A DNA stretch of 64,000 nt from Bradyrhizobium sp. CCBAU 53421 (GCF_015291625.1 NZ_CP030047.1:3162001-3226000); one strand, 5' to 3'. Positions 44,805 through 53,699 are shown, counted from the stretch's first letter. Made by a program: numbers and translations. The notes: a model not told the origin generated them from the sequence alone.

Positions 44805-44960
44805 ATGCGCTTCAATCTATGGCGACAAGGAGCAGGGTCGGGGTCGATGCCGCTGATGCAGTTGCCATCGGTGATACGCCGTATGATGCGGAAGCTGCAC
44901 AGAAGGCGGCTGTTTGCACCATCGGCGTGCTGTCAACCGGATTCTGGAAAAGCTGGGCTG
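44805..44960 (+). pseudogene. HAD hydrolase fragment
   Basis: DAVAIGDTPYDAEAAQKAAV then CTIGVLSTGFW. This is motif IV of a HAD-type phosphatase (VGDTPYDAEAAxxAG...IGVLxGGF). It joins directly to an RNase Z fragment; no other HAD motif is present. Confidence 0.6.
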
Positions 44961-44969
44961 GCCGAACTG

Positions 44970-45612
44970 GGTGTGTCGAAGTCTGTCCGGGATCGGCCGC
45001 TTTGTTCGCTTGGCCGGGCTATGGGACGAGAGCAGGGCGCCGATCCGCTTGCAACTTGCGGAGCTGAAGCCGGGTCCGGTTCTTGACGGAGGCGAATTCA
45101 TCGTCGGCTGCTTCCCCGTCCACCATCCCGACACCGACAGCTACGCGTTCGTCTTCGACAGTCCTGCTCGTCGCCATATTCGTCCTGATCGCCTGGCAGC
45201 ACTCAAGGTGCCTGACGGGCCGATCCGAAGGGACTTGGCCGAGGGCCGCCCGATTAGTTTGGCCGATGGTCGAGTCATCGTTCCCGAGAACGTTCTTGGG
45301 CCGCCCGAAGGAGGCACGAAGCTGGTCGTCATTGGCGATGCCGAGACGACCGATGGGTTGGCGGAGCACGTACGCGCTGCCGACCTGCTGGTCATGGAAG
45401 CCACTTTCCTTGCACGTGACACTGCCATGGCGCGCGACTCTGGGCATCTCACCGCGACGGAGGCGGCGTCGCTGGCCGCAGCAAGTGGCGTGAAGCAGCT
45501 GGTCCTCACGCACATCTCGGGCCGTTATCCAGACAAAGAAATCCTGGAGGAGGCGACGAGAATCTTCCCGAACAGCCGGGTAGCCATCGACCTCGACCGT
45601 ATTGCACTTTAG
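44970..45612 (+). pseudogene. RNase Z / metallo-beta-lactamase-fold C-terminal part
   Basis: The plus-strand frame (possible start 44914) reads FVRLAGLWDESRAPIRLQLA, ELKPGPVLDGGEFIVGCFPV, HHPDTDSYAFVFDSPARRHI, IGDAETTDGLAEHVRAADLL, VMEATFLARDTAMARDSGHL, TATEAASLAAASGVKQLVLT, HISGRYPD. This is the C-terminal two thirds of an RNase Z-like enzyme with the late metal ligands (H in GHLT, H in LTHIS). The N-terminal HxHxDH motif is absent, so it cannot bind both zinc ions. Truncated by the upstream join. Confidence 0.7.
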
Positions 45613-45795
45613 GCGCTACCAGCCTCCATGATCGCGGCGGCGCACCATTGGCGGCCAGGCGTCTCTGAACGAGGGCTACAATCTCTCATATGCCAACGTG
45701 GGAACCAGCTCTCGAATTGCCCTTGGGAAACCCATCCGGCGCAAAAACGTTAATTCCGCAATCATCCGCGAAGATCAACTAGCAGGGTTACTGGT

Positions 45796-46227
45796 ATGCA
45801 TACGATCTTGATCGTGGAGGACGAGTATTTCATTGCAGACGACTGTGCCGCGCTGGCACGGCAGGCCGGTTATCACGTTGTCGGCCCGTTTGCCTCAGTC
45901 GATGAAGCGCGACCGCACGCGTCGGGTGCCTGCGGCGCGTTGATCGACATCAACGTCAATGGAACCGCGTCCTACAAGTTGGTCGATGCCCTCCTCGAGA
46001 TGGGCATACCTGTCACGCTATATACTGGATACGACGCAAGCAATCTGCCCGAGAAGTATGCGCACGTTCCGCTGGTGACCAAGCCACGCGGCTGTGCTGA
46101 GGCCCTCGGGATCCTGCGCAAGCAGATGGGCGCCATAGGATGGGACCGGTCGGCGGCAGCACAGGGTCAATCCTGTTCGGATGGCGGCGCCGTTCAGGGC
46201 TGCCCTGATCCGCCAGCGGATCCGTAA
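45796..46227 (+). CDS. response regulator (receiver domain)
   Basis: 143 residues: MHTILIVEDEYFIADDCAAL (acidic pocket), VVGPFASVDEA, the phospho-acceptor aspartate in ALIDINVNG (about 51), VTLYTGYDA, VTKPRG (conserved Lys). Of the PhyR/FixJ-neighbour type common with HWE kinases. The C-terminal 30 residues overlap the convergent SDR gene. Signal output unknown. Confidence 0.85.
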   Translation: MHTILIVEDEYFIADDCAALARQAGYHVVGPFASVDEARPHASGACGALIDINVNGTASYKLVDALLEMGIPVTLYTGYDASNLPEKYAHVPLVTKPRGCAEALGILRKQMGAIGWDRSAAAQGQSCSDGGAVQGCPDPPADP

Positions 46228-47084
46228 ACCTGACCCGTGGCGTAGCTGGCATCGGCAGCGGCAAGCTGAACATAGATCGATGCGAGCTCGGCGGGCTGGC
46301 CGGGTCGGCCAAGCGGCGTCTGGCTGCCGAACTTCTCGAGCTTTTCCATCGACGCGCCGCCGGAGACTTGCAGGGGGGTCCAGATCGGGCCCGGCGCGAC
46401 GCCGTTGACCCGTATACCTTTCGGGCCGAGCTGTTTGGCCAGCGACTTCACGTAGTTCATGGTCGCAGCCTTGGTCTGGGCATAGTCGTAGAGCTCGGGC
46501 GAAGGATCGTAGGCTTGCTCCGAGGTCGTCCCGATGATGCATGCGCCGGGCTTGAGATGCGGCAGTGCGGCCTTGATGATCCAGAACGGCGCGTACACGT
46601 TGGTCTTCATCGTCGCATCGAAGTCGTCCGATGAGACGTCGAGGATGGACTCCCGCGACTGCTGGCGCGCAGCGTTACAGACGACAATGTCGAGACCGCC
46701 CAAGCCCTCCACGGCGCGCGCAACCAGCTCCCGGCAGAATGCCTCGCTTCTGAGGTCACCGGGGATCGCGAGACCGCGGTGGCCCGCCGCCTTGATCAGC
46801 GCGATCACGTCCTGCGCGTCCGGTTCCTCAGACGGAAAGTAGTTGATCACAACGTCGGCGCCTTCGCGCGCAAACGCGATGGCGGCCGCGCGGCCCATGC
46901 CGGAATCGCCGCCCGTAATGAGCGCCCTTCGGCCCGCCAGCCGGCCGGATCCCTTGTAGCTCGTTTCACCGTGGTCAGGAGGCGGCTGCATCTGGCCCGC
47001 AAGGCCGGGCCACGGTTGTGACTGCTTCTTGAATGGCGGTTTCGGGTGGAGGCTGGTCGGATCGGTCAAGCTTTCCGGCTTCAT
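46194..47084 (-). CDS. SDR oxidoreductase (general-stress type, YdaD-like)
   Basis: 296 residues. N-terminal extension with PPFKKQSQPWPGLAGQMQPP, as in stress-induced SDRs, then Rossmann TGGDSGMGRAAAIAFAREGA, NAG-equivalent VVCNAARQ, catalytic Ser/Tyr/Lys (TSEQAYDP, YDYAQTKAA), and PGPIWTPLQ. A classical SDR acting on alcohols or aldehydes with NAD(P); substrate unknown. ATG 47084 chosen because GGAGGAAAG precedes it; other starts at 47102 or 47156 are possible. Convergent with the response regulator. Confidence 0.88.
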   Translation of the reverse strand: MKPESLTDPTSLHPKPPFKKQSQPWPGLAGQMQPPPDHGETSYKGSGRLAGRRALITGGDSGMGRAAAIAFAREGADVVINYFPSEEPDAQDVIALIKAAGHRGLAIPGDLRSEAFCRELVARAVEGLGGLDIVVCNAARQQSRESILDVSSDDFDATMKTNVYAPFWIIKAALPHLKPGACIIGTTSEQAYDPSPELYDYAQTKAATMNYVKSLAKQLGPKGIRVNGVAPGPIWTPLQVSGGASMEKLEKFGSQTPLGRPGQPAELASIYVQLAAADASYATGQVYGSAGGSGQP

Positions 47085-47219
47085 CTGTTCGCTTTCCTCC
47101 ATGCTCGTCGAGACGATCCTTCGAAATCCCTTGGTGATCGTCGGTCTAGACAACATGTAGCGACGGGATTCGTTGCTGCGTCGATGGGGCCTCGAAGGCG
47201 GTGCCGTCGGATCAATGCG

Positions 47220-48017
47220 TCATGATGGCTCGGCGTTCACGTGCTCGGGCAATCGCAGATAGGCCGGATTGAATCCGGCCAAACGAACCAGGCCATTCCA
47301 GTCCGTAATCGTGATTGTCCTTGAATGCCATTGCAGCAGGTTGCTGCGGCACAGTTCCTGGATGGTGCGATTGGCATGCATCGCGGACAGGCTGCAGGCC
47401 GAGGCAAGGTCGGATTCCGTGAATGGGGAGGGCATTCTGAAATCTTTTGCCAGGCCGACGGCACGAAGGCGCGTGGCGATCTCGCATATCAGATGAGCGA
47501 CGCGTTCCAACGGATTCCGGCTGCTCAGATTCACAATCCAGTTTCGCGAACCGGCGGCGTCGCCCAGGATCAGAAGCATGAACGCACGCGTGAGCGACGA
47601 TGACAGGCCGCACAGGTCCCGGAACACCTCGTGAGGAACCGAAGCGATAACGGCCGGTCCAACCGAGACAAGATTATAGTCGAGGCGGGCATCGTGGATC
47701 ATATGCAAATCCGGCACATCACCGGGGACATGGATCGAAATGATCTTGCCGTCGTGGATCTCAGGATCGAGCCAGCAAAGGTATCCTTGCAGCAGCAAAT
47801 GACAATGCGTTGATGTCTCTCCGTGCCGCAGGACGTGATCCCGGGAGGCGTAGCAGTCGATACTGCTCGGCAGTCCTGCCAGGAGGTCGAGGTCATTGGA
47901 CGACAAATCGACAAGATTTGCGAGGCGACCGGCAAATTTCGAGAAGGCGAATTCGGCTTGCATGGCGTCGCCCGCGATTGCCCCAGCGCTGTACGGTAGT
48001 GACGACGGACGGGTCAT
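47220..48017 (-). CDS. Crp/Fnr-family transcription regulator
   Basis: 265 residues: cNMP-binding domain (about 30-140, HGETSTHCHLLLQGYLCWLD, VPGDVPDLHM), dimer helix, then a winged helix with FTESDLASACSLSAMHANRT, IQELCRSNLLQW. The ligand pocket residues of cAMP-type Crp are not conserved, and there are no Fnr cysteines at the N-terminus, so its signal is unknown. In rhizobia such regulators often respond to redox or stress. Divergent from the YdeP-like gene; probably its regulator (inference). Confidence 0.88.
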   Translation of the reverse strand: MTRPSSLPYSAGAIAGDAMQAEFAFSKFAGRLANLVDLSSNDLDLLAGLPSSIDCYASRDHVLRHGETSTHCHLLLQGYLCWLDPEIHDGKIISIHVPGDVPDLHMIHDARLDYNLVSVGPAVIASVPHEVFRDLCGLSSSLTRAFMLLILGDAAGSRNWIVNLSSRNPLERVAHLICEIATRLRAVGLAKDFRMPSPFTESDLASACSLSAMHANRTIQELCRSNLLQWHSRTITITDWNGLVRLAGFNPAYLRLPEHVNAEPS

Positions 48018-48238
48018 GTCATTAACTTATGACATGTGATGCTAGCGAGCGATGCGGACCGGAAAAGCGAGTTGATTGGTCCCGTAACGGTGGGTTTCCG
48101 GTCGCAGTGATCGCCGGCGCGATCGTTGGCGCAGGAACGATCGCCGTCCGCATGCCTTGATTGACCAGCGAAACCGGCTCCAGCGAACTTTCGCGGCAAC
48201 ATGCGCTTGTCGCTGCCGGTGCCAGCCGGAGGACAATG

Positions 48239-50539
48239 ATGGCCAACAAGCGCAGATTGAGTGGCGATCTCGAAGTCGAGCCCTATGACGGACCGTCGGG
48301 CGGCTGGGGATCGGTCCGATCGCTGGCAAGGAGCCTGACCCGCGAGCATGTTCCATTCAAGGGCGGTCGTGCTCTGCTCAGTCAGAACAAGACCGGCGGG
48401 TTCATGTGCGTCAGCTGCGCCTGGGCAAAGCCGGCCGATCCCCGTGTGTTCGAGTTCTGCGAGAACGGCGCCAAGGCGACGACATGGGAGATCACGCACA
48501 AGCGCGTCACGCCCGAGTTCTTTGCAGCGAGGACCGTGACCGAGCTCGAAAGCTGGGATGACCATCATCTGGAGGCCGCCGGCCGCTTGACCCACCCGAT
48601 GCGCTGGGACGCGGGAATCGACAAATATGTGCCGGTCAGCTGGGAAGCAGCCTTCGCCGAGATCGGTCGTGAGCTGCGGGCGCTGCAGCCGGACAGCGCG
48701 GTGTTCTATACATCCGGCCGCGCCTCGCTCGAAGCGTCTTTCATGTATGGGTTGTTCGCGCGCGCCTACGGCACCAACAATCTGCCCGACAGCTCCAACA
48801 TGTGTCACGAGACCAGCTCGGTTGCGCTGCCCGAAAGCATCGGTGTGCCGGTCGGTACCTGCACGCTCGACGATTTCGACAGGACCGATTGCATCTTCTT
48901 CTTTGGCCAGAATGTCGGAACGTCAAGCCCGCGCATGCTGCACCAGCTTCAGGACGCTGCCCGGCGTGGCGTGCCGATCGTCACCTTCAATCCCTTGCGC
49001 GAGCGCGGTCTGGAGGAATTCGTCAATCCGCAGGCGCCCGGTGAGATGCTAGCCGATATGCCAACCCGCATCAGCTCGCAATATCATCAAGTAAGAAGCG
49101 GCGGCGACACGGCCGCCATCATGGGCATTGTGAAGGCCTTGGTGGCGCACGAGGATCGCGCCGACCCGAAGGATCCGGTGATCGATTGGGCCTTCGTCAA
49201 CGAACATACGCACGGCTGGGACGATTTCGCTGAAGCCATCAATCTGTGCGAATGGTCCGAGATCGAAAGACGATCCGGTCTGCAGCGTGATGCGCTCGAA
49301 GCCGCGGCCGCGGTCTACGCACGGTCCAAGGCGGTGATGTTCATCTACGGCATGGGGCTGACGCAGCACGAGCGGGGCGTCGAGACCGTGCAGACCCTGA
49401 TCAACCTCGCGCTGATGCGCGGCAATATCGGACGGGCCGGCGCCGGCATCTGTCCGGTGCGCGGGCACTCCAATGTGCAGGGACAGCGAACCGTCGGGAT
49501 CACCGAGAAGCCCGCGATGGTGCCTGCCGATAAGATCAGGCAGCAGTTCGGCATCGACGTGCCTGAGAAAAAGGGCCTGACGACGGTCGAGGCCTGCGCG
49601 AAGATCATCGAGGGTTCAGTCCGGGCGATGGTGCTGCTCGGCGGCAACCTGGTCCGCGCCGTTCCGGAGCATCGGCTGGTCGAACCGGCCTGGCGAAAGC
49701 TCCGGCTGACCGTCAACATCCTGACCAAGCTCAACCGCTCGGCGTTGATTCATGGAGAGGTGTCCTACATCCTGCCGTGCCTTGGCCGCATCGAGTTCGA
49801 CGAGCAGGCGAGCGGACGTCAGGCGGTCGCGATGGAGGATTCGACCGGCTGCATGCACGGCTCCCGGGCGCAGGTGACCCCGGCCAGTCAGCATCTGCTG
49901 TCCGAGCCGAAGATCATCGCCGAGCTGGCCAAGGCGGCGGCGCCGGGGCGCTCGACCATTCCGTGGGATGATTGGGTCGCGGACTACAGCCGGATCCGCG
50001 ATGCGATCGCAGCGACCTATCCGGACATCTTTCATGACTTCAATGCACGGCTCTGGCAGCCCGGCGGTTTCCACCGGCCGCTCGCCGCGCGCAAGCGGCA
50101 ATGGAAGACGAAGACCGGGAAGGCCAATTTCATCGCGCCGGCCTCCCTTGCCAGCCACCCCAAGACGGAAACGCGCGACCCCGACGTGGTGCAGCTCATC
50201 ACGTTGCGCAGCAATGGCCAGTTCAACACGACGATCTACAGCTATGATGACCGGTTCCGCGGTGTTTACGGCTCGCGCCATGTGGTACTGATGCATCCGG
50301 GGGACATCGCCCGTTTCGCGCTGAAGGAAGGCGCCATGGTGACGCTGGCCACAGCCGCCAGCGACGGCGTCACGCGCGAGGTCGGCGGTCTGCGCATCGT
50401 GGCCTATGACATCCCCCAGGGATGCATCGCGGGGTACTATCCCGAGTGCAATCCGCTGCTGCCACTGTGGCATCACGAGATGAAGGCAAAGACGCCGGCG
50501 GCCAAGTCGATCCCGGTACGGGTGAGGGCAGAGACGTAG
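48239..50539 (+). CDS. YdeP/FdhF-like molybdopterin oxidoreductase
   Basis: 766 residues. The N-terminal SQNKTGGFMCVSCAWAKPAD motif lacks the 4Fe-4S cluster pattern of formate dehydrogenase, as in YdeP proteins. Mo-bis-MGD domains follow: RLTHPMRWDAG, SGRASLEASFMYGL, NMCHETSSVALPESIG, TFNPLRERGLEEF, and the C-terminal FNTTIYSYDDRFRGVYGSRH. YdeP is linked to acid resistance in Escherichia coli; the reaction is unknown. Start at ATG 48239 with GGAGGAC; another ATG lies just before. No FdhD or MobA partner lies next to it. Confidence 0.9.
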   Translation: MANKRRLSGDLEVEPYDGPSGGWGSVRSLARSLTREHVPFKGGRALLSQNKTGGFMCVSCAWAKPADPRVFEFCENGAKATTWEITHKRVTPEFFAARTVTELESWDDHHLEAAGRLTHPMRWDAGIDKYVPVSWEAAFAEIGRELRALQPDSAVFYTSGRASLEASFMYGLFARAYGTNNLPDSSNMCHETSSVALPESIGVPVGTCTLDDFDRTDCIFFFGQNVGTSSPRMLHQLQDAARRGVPIVTFNPLRERGLEEFVNPQAPGEMLADMPTRISSQYHQVRSGGDTAAIMGIVKALVAHEDRADPKDPVIDWAFVNEHTHGWDDFAEAINLCEWSEIERRSGLQRDALEAAAAVYARSKAVMFIYGMGLTQHERGVETVQTLINLALMRGNIGRAGAGICPVRGHSNVQGQRTVGITEKPAMVPADKIRQQFGIDVPEKKGLTTVEACAKIIEGSVRAMVLLGGNLVRAVPEHRLVEPAWRKLRLTVNILTKLNRSALIHGEVSYILPCLGRIEFDEQASGRQAVAMEDSTGCMHGSRAQVTPASQHLLSEPKIIAELAKAAAPGRSTIPWDDWVADYSRIRDAIAATYPDIFHDFNARLWQPGGFHRPLAARKRQWKTKTGKANFIAPASLASHPKTETRDPDVVQLITLRSNGQFNTTIYSYDDRFRGVYGSRHVVLMHPGDIARFALKEGAMVTLATAASDGVTREVGGLRIVAYDIPQGCIAGYYPECNPLLPLWHHEMKAKTPAAKSIPVRVRAET

Positions 50540-50573
50540 CTTGCCACGCGCCATCCTGCGTACCTGATCTCGG

Positions 50574-50603
50574 TGTCATGCCCGGCTTGACCGGGCGATG
50601 ACA
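50574..50603 (+). repeat. Bradyrhizobium-type palindromic repeat
   Basis: TGTCATGCCCGG-CTTGA-CCGGGCGATGACA, an imperfect palindrome just after the ydeP-like gene, similar to the REP-like intergenic repeats frequent in this genus. May also act as a transcription terminator. Confidence 0.55.
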
Positions 50604-50804
50604 GTTGTGGGTTGAGGCACAGCTTCGCCTTCTCGCGACATAATTAGCCCAAACTGTGCTCTTCGTTTCGCGCTCGGCTGAACAGAGGACGGGAAAGCCA
50701 GGTGCCGATCGCACCCGTGCGCCCGAGCAACGGGTGGACCGGCGCCCGGGCCTCAAGTCCCGGCACAGCAATTGTACCGGGAGGTTTCCCGAATGAGGTT
50801 TACT

Positions 50805-50896
50805 GTCCCCTTTGTCACCGGCCGAGGCTCTGTAGGTAGGCGTCGGTGGCTGAGAGACCATGCGTGCTCCCGCCCGCAAAGCCGAGGGAGCGCGCC
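50805..50896 (+). promoter_or_regulatory. recurring RBS-masking leader, copy 5
   Basis: Plus strand: GGCCGAGGCTCTG, TAGGCGTCGGTGGCTGAGAG, then GTGCTCCCGCC, 9 nt, GGGAGCGCGCC-ATG. GCTCCC pairs with GGGAGC (extendable to 8 bp with one wobble). The first part is nearly identical to copy 3 (GGCCGAGGCTCTG, TAGGCGTCGGTGGCTGAGAG), although the two loci are 33 kb apart on opposite strands. Confidence 0.65.
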
Positions 50897-51103
50897 ATGG
50901 CGCAAGCCAATCCGATTTCTACCGTCAGCAATTTGGCCGCGCGCGATGCGGCTATCGTCGATCACGCCCGACTCGTCCTCGCCCGATCGTTGGAAATCCT
51001 CAGAGAGTGCAGCCCGGAATATTCCTTGACGGCCAACGGCGCAACGGGATCTCTTGGGCGAGGCGCAACCTCCGGACCCAGCGGAATTCAAGCCGTGTCC
51101 TAA
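50897..51103 (+). CDS. small helical protein with hairpin leader
   Basis: 68 residues: MAQANPISTVSNLAARDAAI, VDHARLVLARSLEILRECSP, then a Gly/Ser-rich tail. The ribosome site GAGGGAG sits 6 nt before ATG 50897 within the leader. Function unknown; a start upstream at 50846 would ignore the ribosome site. Confidence 0.55.
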   Translation: MAQANPISTVSNLAARDAAIVDHARLVLARSLEILRECSPEYSLTANGATGSLGRGATSGPSGIQAVS

Positions 51104-51257
51104 CTTGGATTAAATGCACGGACGGCCTCGGCCTCACGGCGCTCTCGACCCGACTCCTGGGCCAGCCTGGCGAGCGTTCTGGTCCCATGGGCGCCATTCG
51201 TTCTTGTCATTTAGCGCGTGGTTCTCGGTCAGGCGACGGTGACGAAACCATCAATTA

Positions 51258-51282
51258 GGAACGGTTGTTCCGTTCACCGGTT
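51258..51282 (+). promoter_or_regulatory. EcfG-like promoter
   Basis: GGAAC (51258-51262), 16 nt, GGTT (51279-51282), about 35 bp before the next gene. Fits GGAAC-N16/17-GTT. Confidence 0.5.
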
Positions 51283-51316
51283 GAGGCACATCATCTACAC
51301 CGAAACGGACCAGCGC

Positions 51317-51505
51317 ATGAACAAGCGCCGCCGGGTCAAGCAGACCCATTCCCTTGAAGAACGTCTTACCGAAGAGGCAAATATACTCCGCGATCAAGCA
51401 AGGACGCTTCCGCAGGGCATCGACAGAGAGGCTTTGTTGAAGAAGGCTCGCCAGAACGAAGAGGCGGCGCACATCGCGGCATGGTTGGGCTCACCGACAG
51501 CTTAG
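51317..51505 (+). CDS. small basic helical protein (MKRRRRFKQT family)
   Basis: 62 residues: MNKRRRVKQTHSLEERLTEE, ANILRDQARTLPQGIDREAL, EEAAHIAAWLGSP. Paralogue of 9638-9838. Expression probably from the EcfG-like promoter at 51258. Possibly co-transcribed with 51516. Confidence 0.75.
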   Translation: MNKRRRVKQTHSLEERLTEEANILRDQARTLPQGIDREALLKKARQNEEAAHIAAWLGSPTA

Positions 51506-51515
51506 GTACTCGGCA

Positions 51516-51680
51516 ATGGCAAGCACCCGAGGCCGCAACCACGACACCGCGACCAAGCGAGCGCGAGCGAGGTTACGCCAACTGTTGGCGAAAGCGGAGC
51601 GCATCAAGCTGCATCCGCTCCCAAAGAAGAGGCCTGGCGGCGAAGCGCCCAAACAGCAGGACGATCAAGAGAAAGAGTAG
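51516..51680 (+). CDS. small basic protein (54 aa)
   Basis: MASTRGRNHDTATKRARARL, RQLLAKAERIKLHPLP, then a polar tail. 10 bp after the previous gene. Very basic; resembles the protein at 16847 in composition. Unknown function. Confidence 0.5.
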   Translation: MASTRGRNHDTATKRARARLRQLLAKAERIKLHPLPKKRPGGEAPKQQDDQEKE

Positions 51681-51860
51681 GACCGGCCTCACTTCGCTTC
51701 CACGCGTATTGCGCGATGGCCCGGAAGGCGAAAGCGGCAGCGATCAAAAGAGACGGCCCCAGCGCGGGGGGACTCAGGCTGAGGCCGATCGTCCAAGTGT
51801 CCAAGGGCCACCGAAAGGGACAGTGCTCAATCCGATAACTGGCGCGGCGTATGGCAATTC

Positions 51861-51968
51861 CTAACCGATAAAGAGGCAGCTCACGCCAACAACGAGCGCG
51901 ACGAAAGACATTACTGCGACGCTAAGGAAACCGTAATCGATCCCGTCCATCTGATCCAACCTGAACAT
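51861..51968 (-). CDS. MFRL-family one-helix membrane peptide (35 aa)
   Basis: MFRLDQMDGIDYGFLSVAVM then SFVALVVGVSCLFIG. Same plan as 10456-10560 (MFRL..xDGxxYxFL...SFVALxVGV..L.I), 41 kb away. The conserved charged head and transmembrane pattern support a genuine micro-protein family. Confidence 0.6.
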   Translation of the reverse strand: MFRLDQMDGIDYGFLSVAVMSFVALVVGVSCLFIG

Positions 51969-52394
51969 GCCGCAAGTTTCACTGCGGCTGCGAGCGACCG
52001 CATTCAAGTATGCATGTCAGTGTGGGTGCCCTAATCCTTCGGCAACGAAAAGCAACGAAGGAGCGGCCCCGGCGAGCGGGACCGTCCTTCATTCCTATGT
52101 TGTGGTCGCACCGCCCGTGCTGATAATCAGGCGGACCCACTGGGCCTTAAAAAATATTGCTAATGAAAAATCCTGCCCAGTCTTTGGATAATCGGAGCGA
52201 AACCGAGTTCCCGGAATCACAAGTGTGAATCGAGTCGGAATATATTGCCGTTTTGTCCCGAATCTATCCGTGGCTCTATTTCCAGCCGCGTATGCCTACC
52301 GCCCACGAATCCGTGAGAGCAATGTTGTGAAGGGAAGAGGCCACGGCCAAGCCGCCGCCGACAGGGACTGCAGGTCGAGGCCTTTGCTATCGCA
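51969..52394. other. 425 bp without a supported gene
   Basis: Upstream half is the probable leader of the MFRL peptide. No other gene seen. Confidence 0.4.
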
Positions 52395-52628
52395 TCAGCA
52401 CCATTTGGGGCGAGTTATTCTGCTCTGCCGCTGCGTCGCCCGATCGGACCTGAGGAAGCGCTCGAGATGTGATGAGAACTGGTAGCTCAGCGCCAGTCGT
52501 TGCCAGGACTGCGCCAGCAGTTCGTAATCCTTGCGCGCCGTCTCGTGGCCCGACGTCGAGGCCCGCCGGTCGGCTTCATCGGCCAGCTCCCGACACATTG
52601 CGATCTGGTCAGTTGAATCGTGCGGCAT
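52395..52628 (-). CDS. small helical protein
   Basis: 77 residues: STDQIAMCRELADEADRRAS, RKDYELLAQSWQRLALSYQF, SSHLERFLRS. Typical rhizobial stress-type small protein with the LAxSWxRLAxSYE(F) motif, seen also at 16104. Second gene of an operon with 52677. Confidence 0.65.
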   Translation of the reverse strand: MPHDSTDQIAMCRELADEADRRASTSGHETARKDYELLAQSWQRLALSYQFSSHLERFLRSDRATQRQSRITRPKWC

Positions 52629-52676
52629 CTCTGCCCTTCATTGCGAGCACCCGTACAGACGCCGGTTGACGGAGCA

Positions 52677-52850
52677 TCAGCCACCAGCGTTGGGCCTCAC
52701 CGTCCTGAGCTGCGCGACGACAAGGCGCAATTCGTCCGCCAATTGTGCATTGCGGATCCGGGTTTCGGTGACGGTCGAGAGGTCGGCGATCAGTGCGCGT
52801 TCCGCAGCCGTCTGTTCGAGTTGCTCGATGCGCCTTTCGATCTCGGTCAT
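52677..52850 (-). CDS. short coiled-coil protein (57 aa)
   Basis: MTEIERRIEQLEQTAAERAL, TETRIRNAQLADELRLVVAQ, LRTVRPNAGG. Heptad pattern; GGGGGGACG ribosome site. It precedes 52395 by 48 bp on the same strand. Unknown function. Confidence 0.6.
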   Translation of the reverse strand: MTEIERRIEQLEQTAAERALIADLSTVTETRIRNAQLADELRLVVAQLRTVRPNAGG

Positions 52851-53260
52851 GACGTCCCCCCGTCCGATATCGTGACGGAAGCATCGTGAGCCACCTTGCG
52901 ACCGCCCGCCTTAACATTTGCGAATCGTTTGGCGGATTATCGATTAGCAGTTCGCGTGGCCGCTCAGGTCTGCAAATTAACCCGCGTCACGATTGGGGTC
53001 CGACGCCAATTGCCTTGCGAGCGAGGTCGGGCGGAGGTGGCGTGCGTGGCCGTGTATCGGGTGTACGTGTTAGACATAGACGGGAGCACGTTGAGGCTCC
53101 GCATATCCAGGATCGCGCCGACGACGGCAAACGGGCGCAGCAAGGGCGACAATGTGCATGGAAGCGTGGTCGAAGGCCTGGCGGGCTGTGGGCTGGTATC
53201 TGTGCCTAAACCGGGCAGCGAGGCTCCGGGATCGAAACCCGGCGTGCGCCCGCAGTGTTC
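52851..53260. other. 410 bp without a supported gene
   Basis: No family signature or ribosome site detected. Confidence 0.4.
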
Positions 53261-53659
53261 TTACTTGCGCAGGATCATGCCGGCGAGGCCCCGCGCCATC
53301 GCGCGATGGTCGAGTGGCTTTTCCCACAGCGGGACGTCCGCAAATTCGGTGCTGATCACGACCTTGTCGTATCCCGAGGTGAACAAGATGGGCACGCCGC
53401 GCGCCTTCAGTTCCCGCGCGACAGGATAGATCATCTGCTTACGGATATTCACGTCAAGCACAGCGCCGTCGATCAGACCGCCATCGTTGACGATGCGAAG
53501 CGCATCGTCGATGTCGCCGGCGGGACCGGCGATGTCGGCACCGAGTGACCGCAGCGCATTGCCCATGTCGTCTGCAAGGAAATATTCGTCCTCAACGATC
53601 AGGACGCGACGTCCGGTCAGAAGCGAACGCTCGTGCAAACTGGCAACCAAATCAGACAT
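53261..53659 (-). CDS. response regulator (receiver domain)
   Basis: 132 residues: VLIVEDEYFLADDMGNALRS, AGPAGDIDDALRIVNDGG, phospho-acceptor in AVLDVNIRKQMIYPVA, ILFTSGYDKVVI, WEKPLD (Lys). Stand-alone receiver of the same subfamily as 45796. Divergent from the CheB-like gene, so it may be the output of the neighbouring HWE kinase (inference). Confidence 0.9.
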   Translation of the reverse strand: MSDLVASLHERSLLTGRRVLIVEDEYFLADDMGNALRSLGADIAGPAGDIDDALRIVNDGGLIDGAVLDVNIRKQMIYPVARELKARGVPILFTSGYDKVVISTEFADVPLWEKPLDHRAMARGLAGMILRK

Positions 53660-53699
53660 ATCGACTCCGGCCACGCTCCAGCGTGCAACCACAGCAAAA

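Noticed and set aside
48014..48808. Minus-strand frame opposite the ydeP-like gene
   Set aside because: Antisense shadow of strong codon bias; no family motif.
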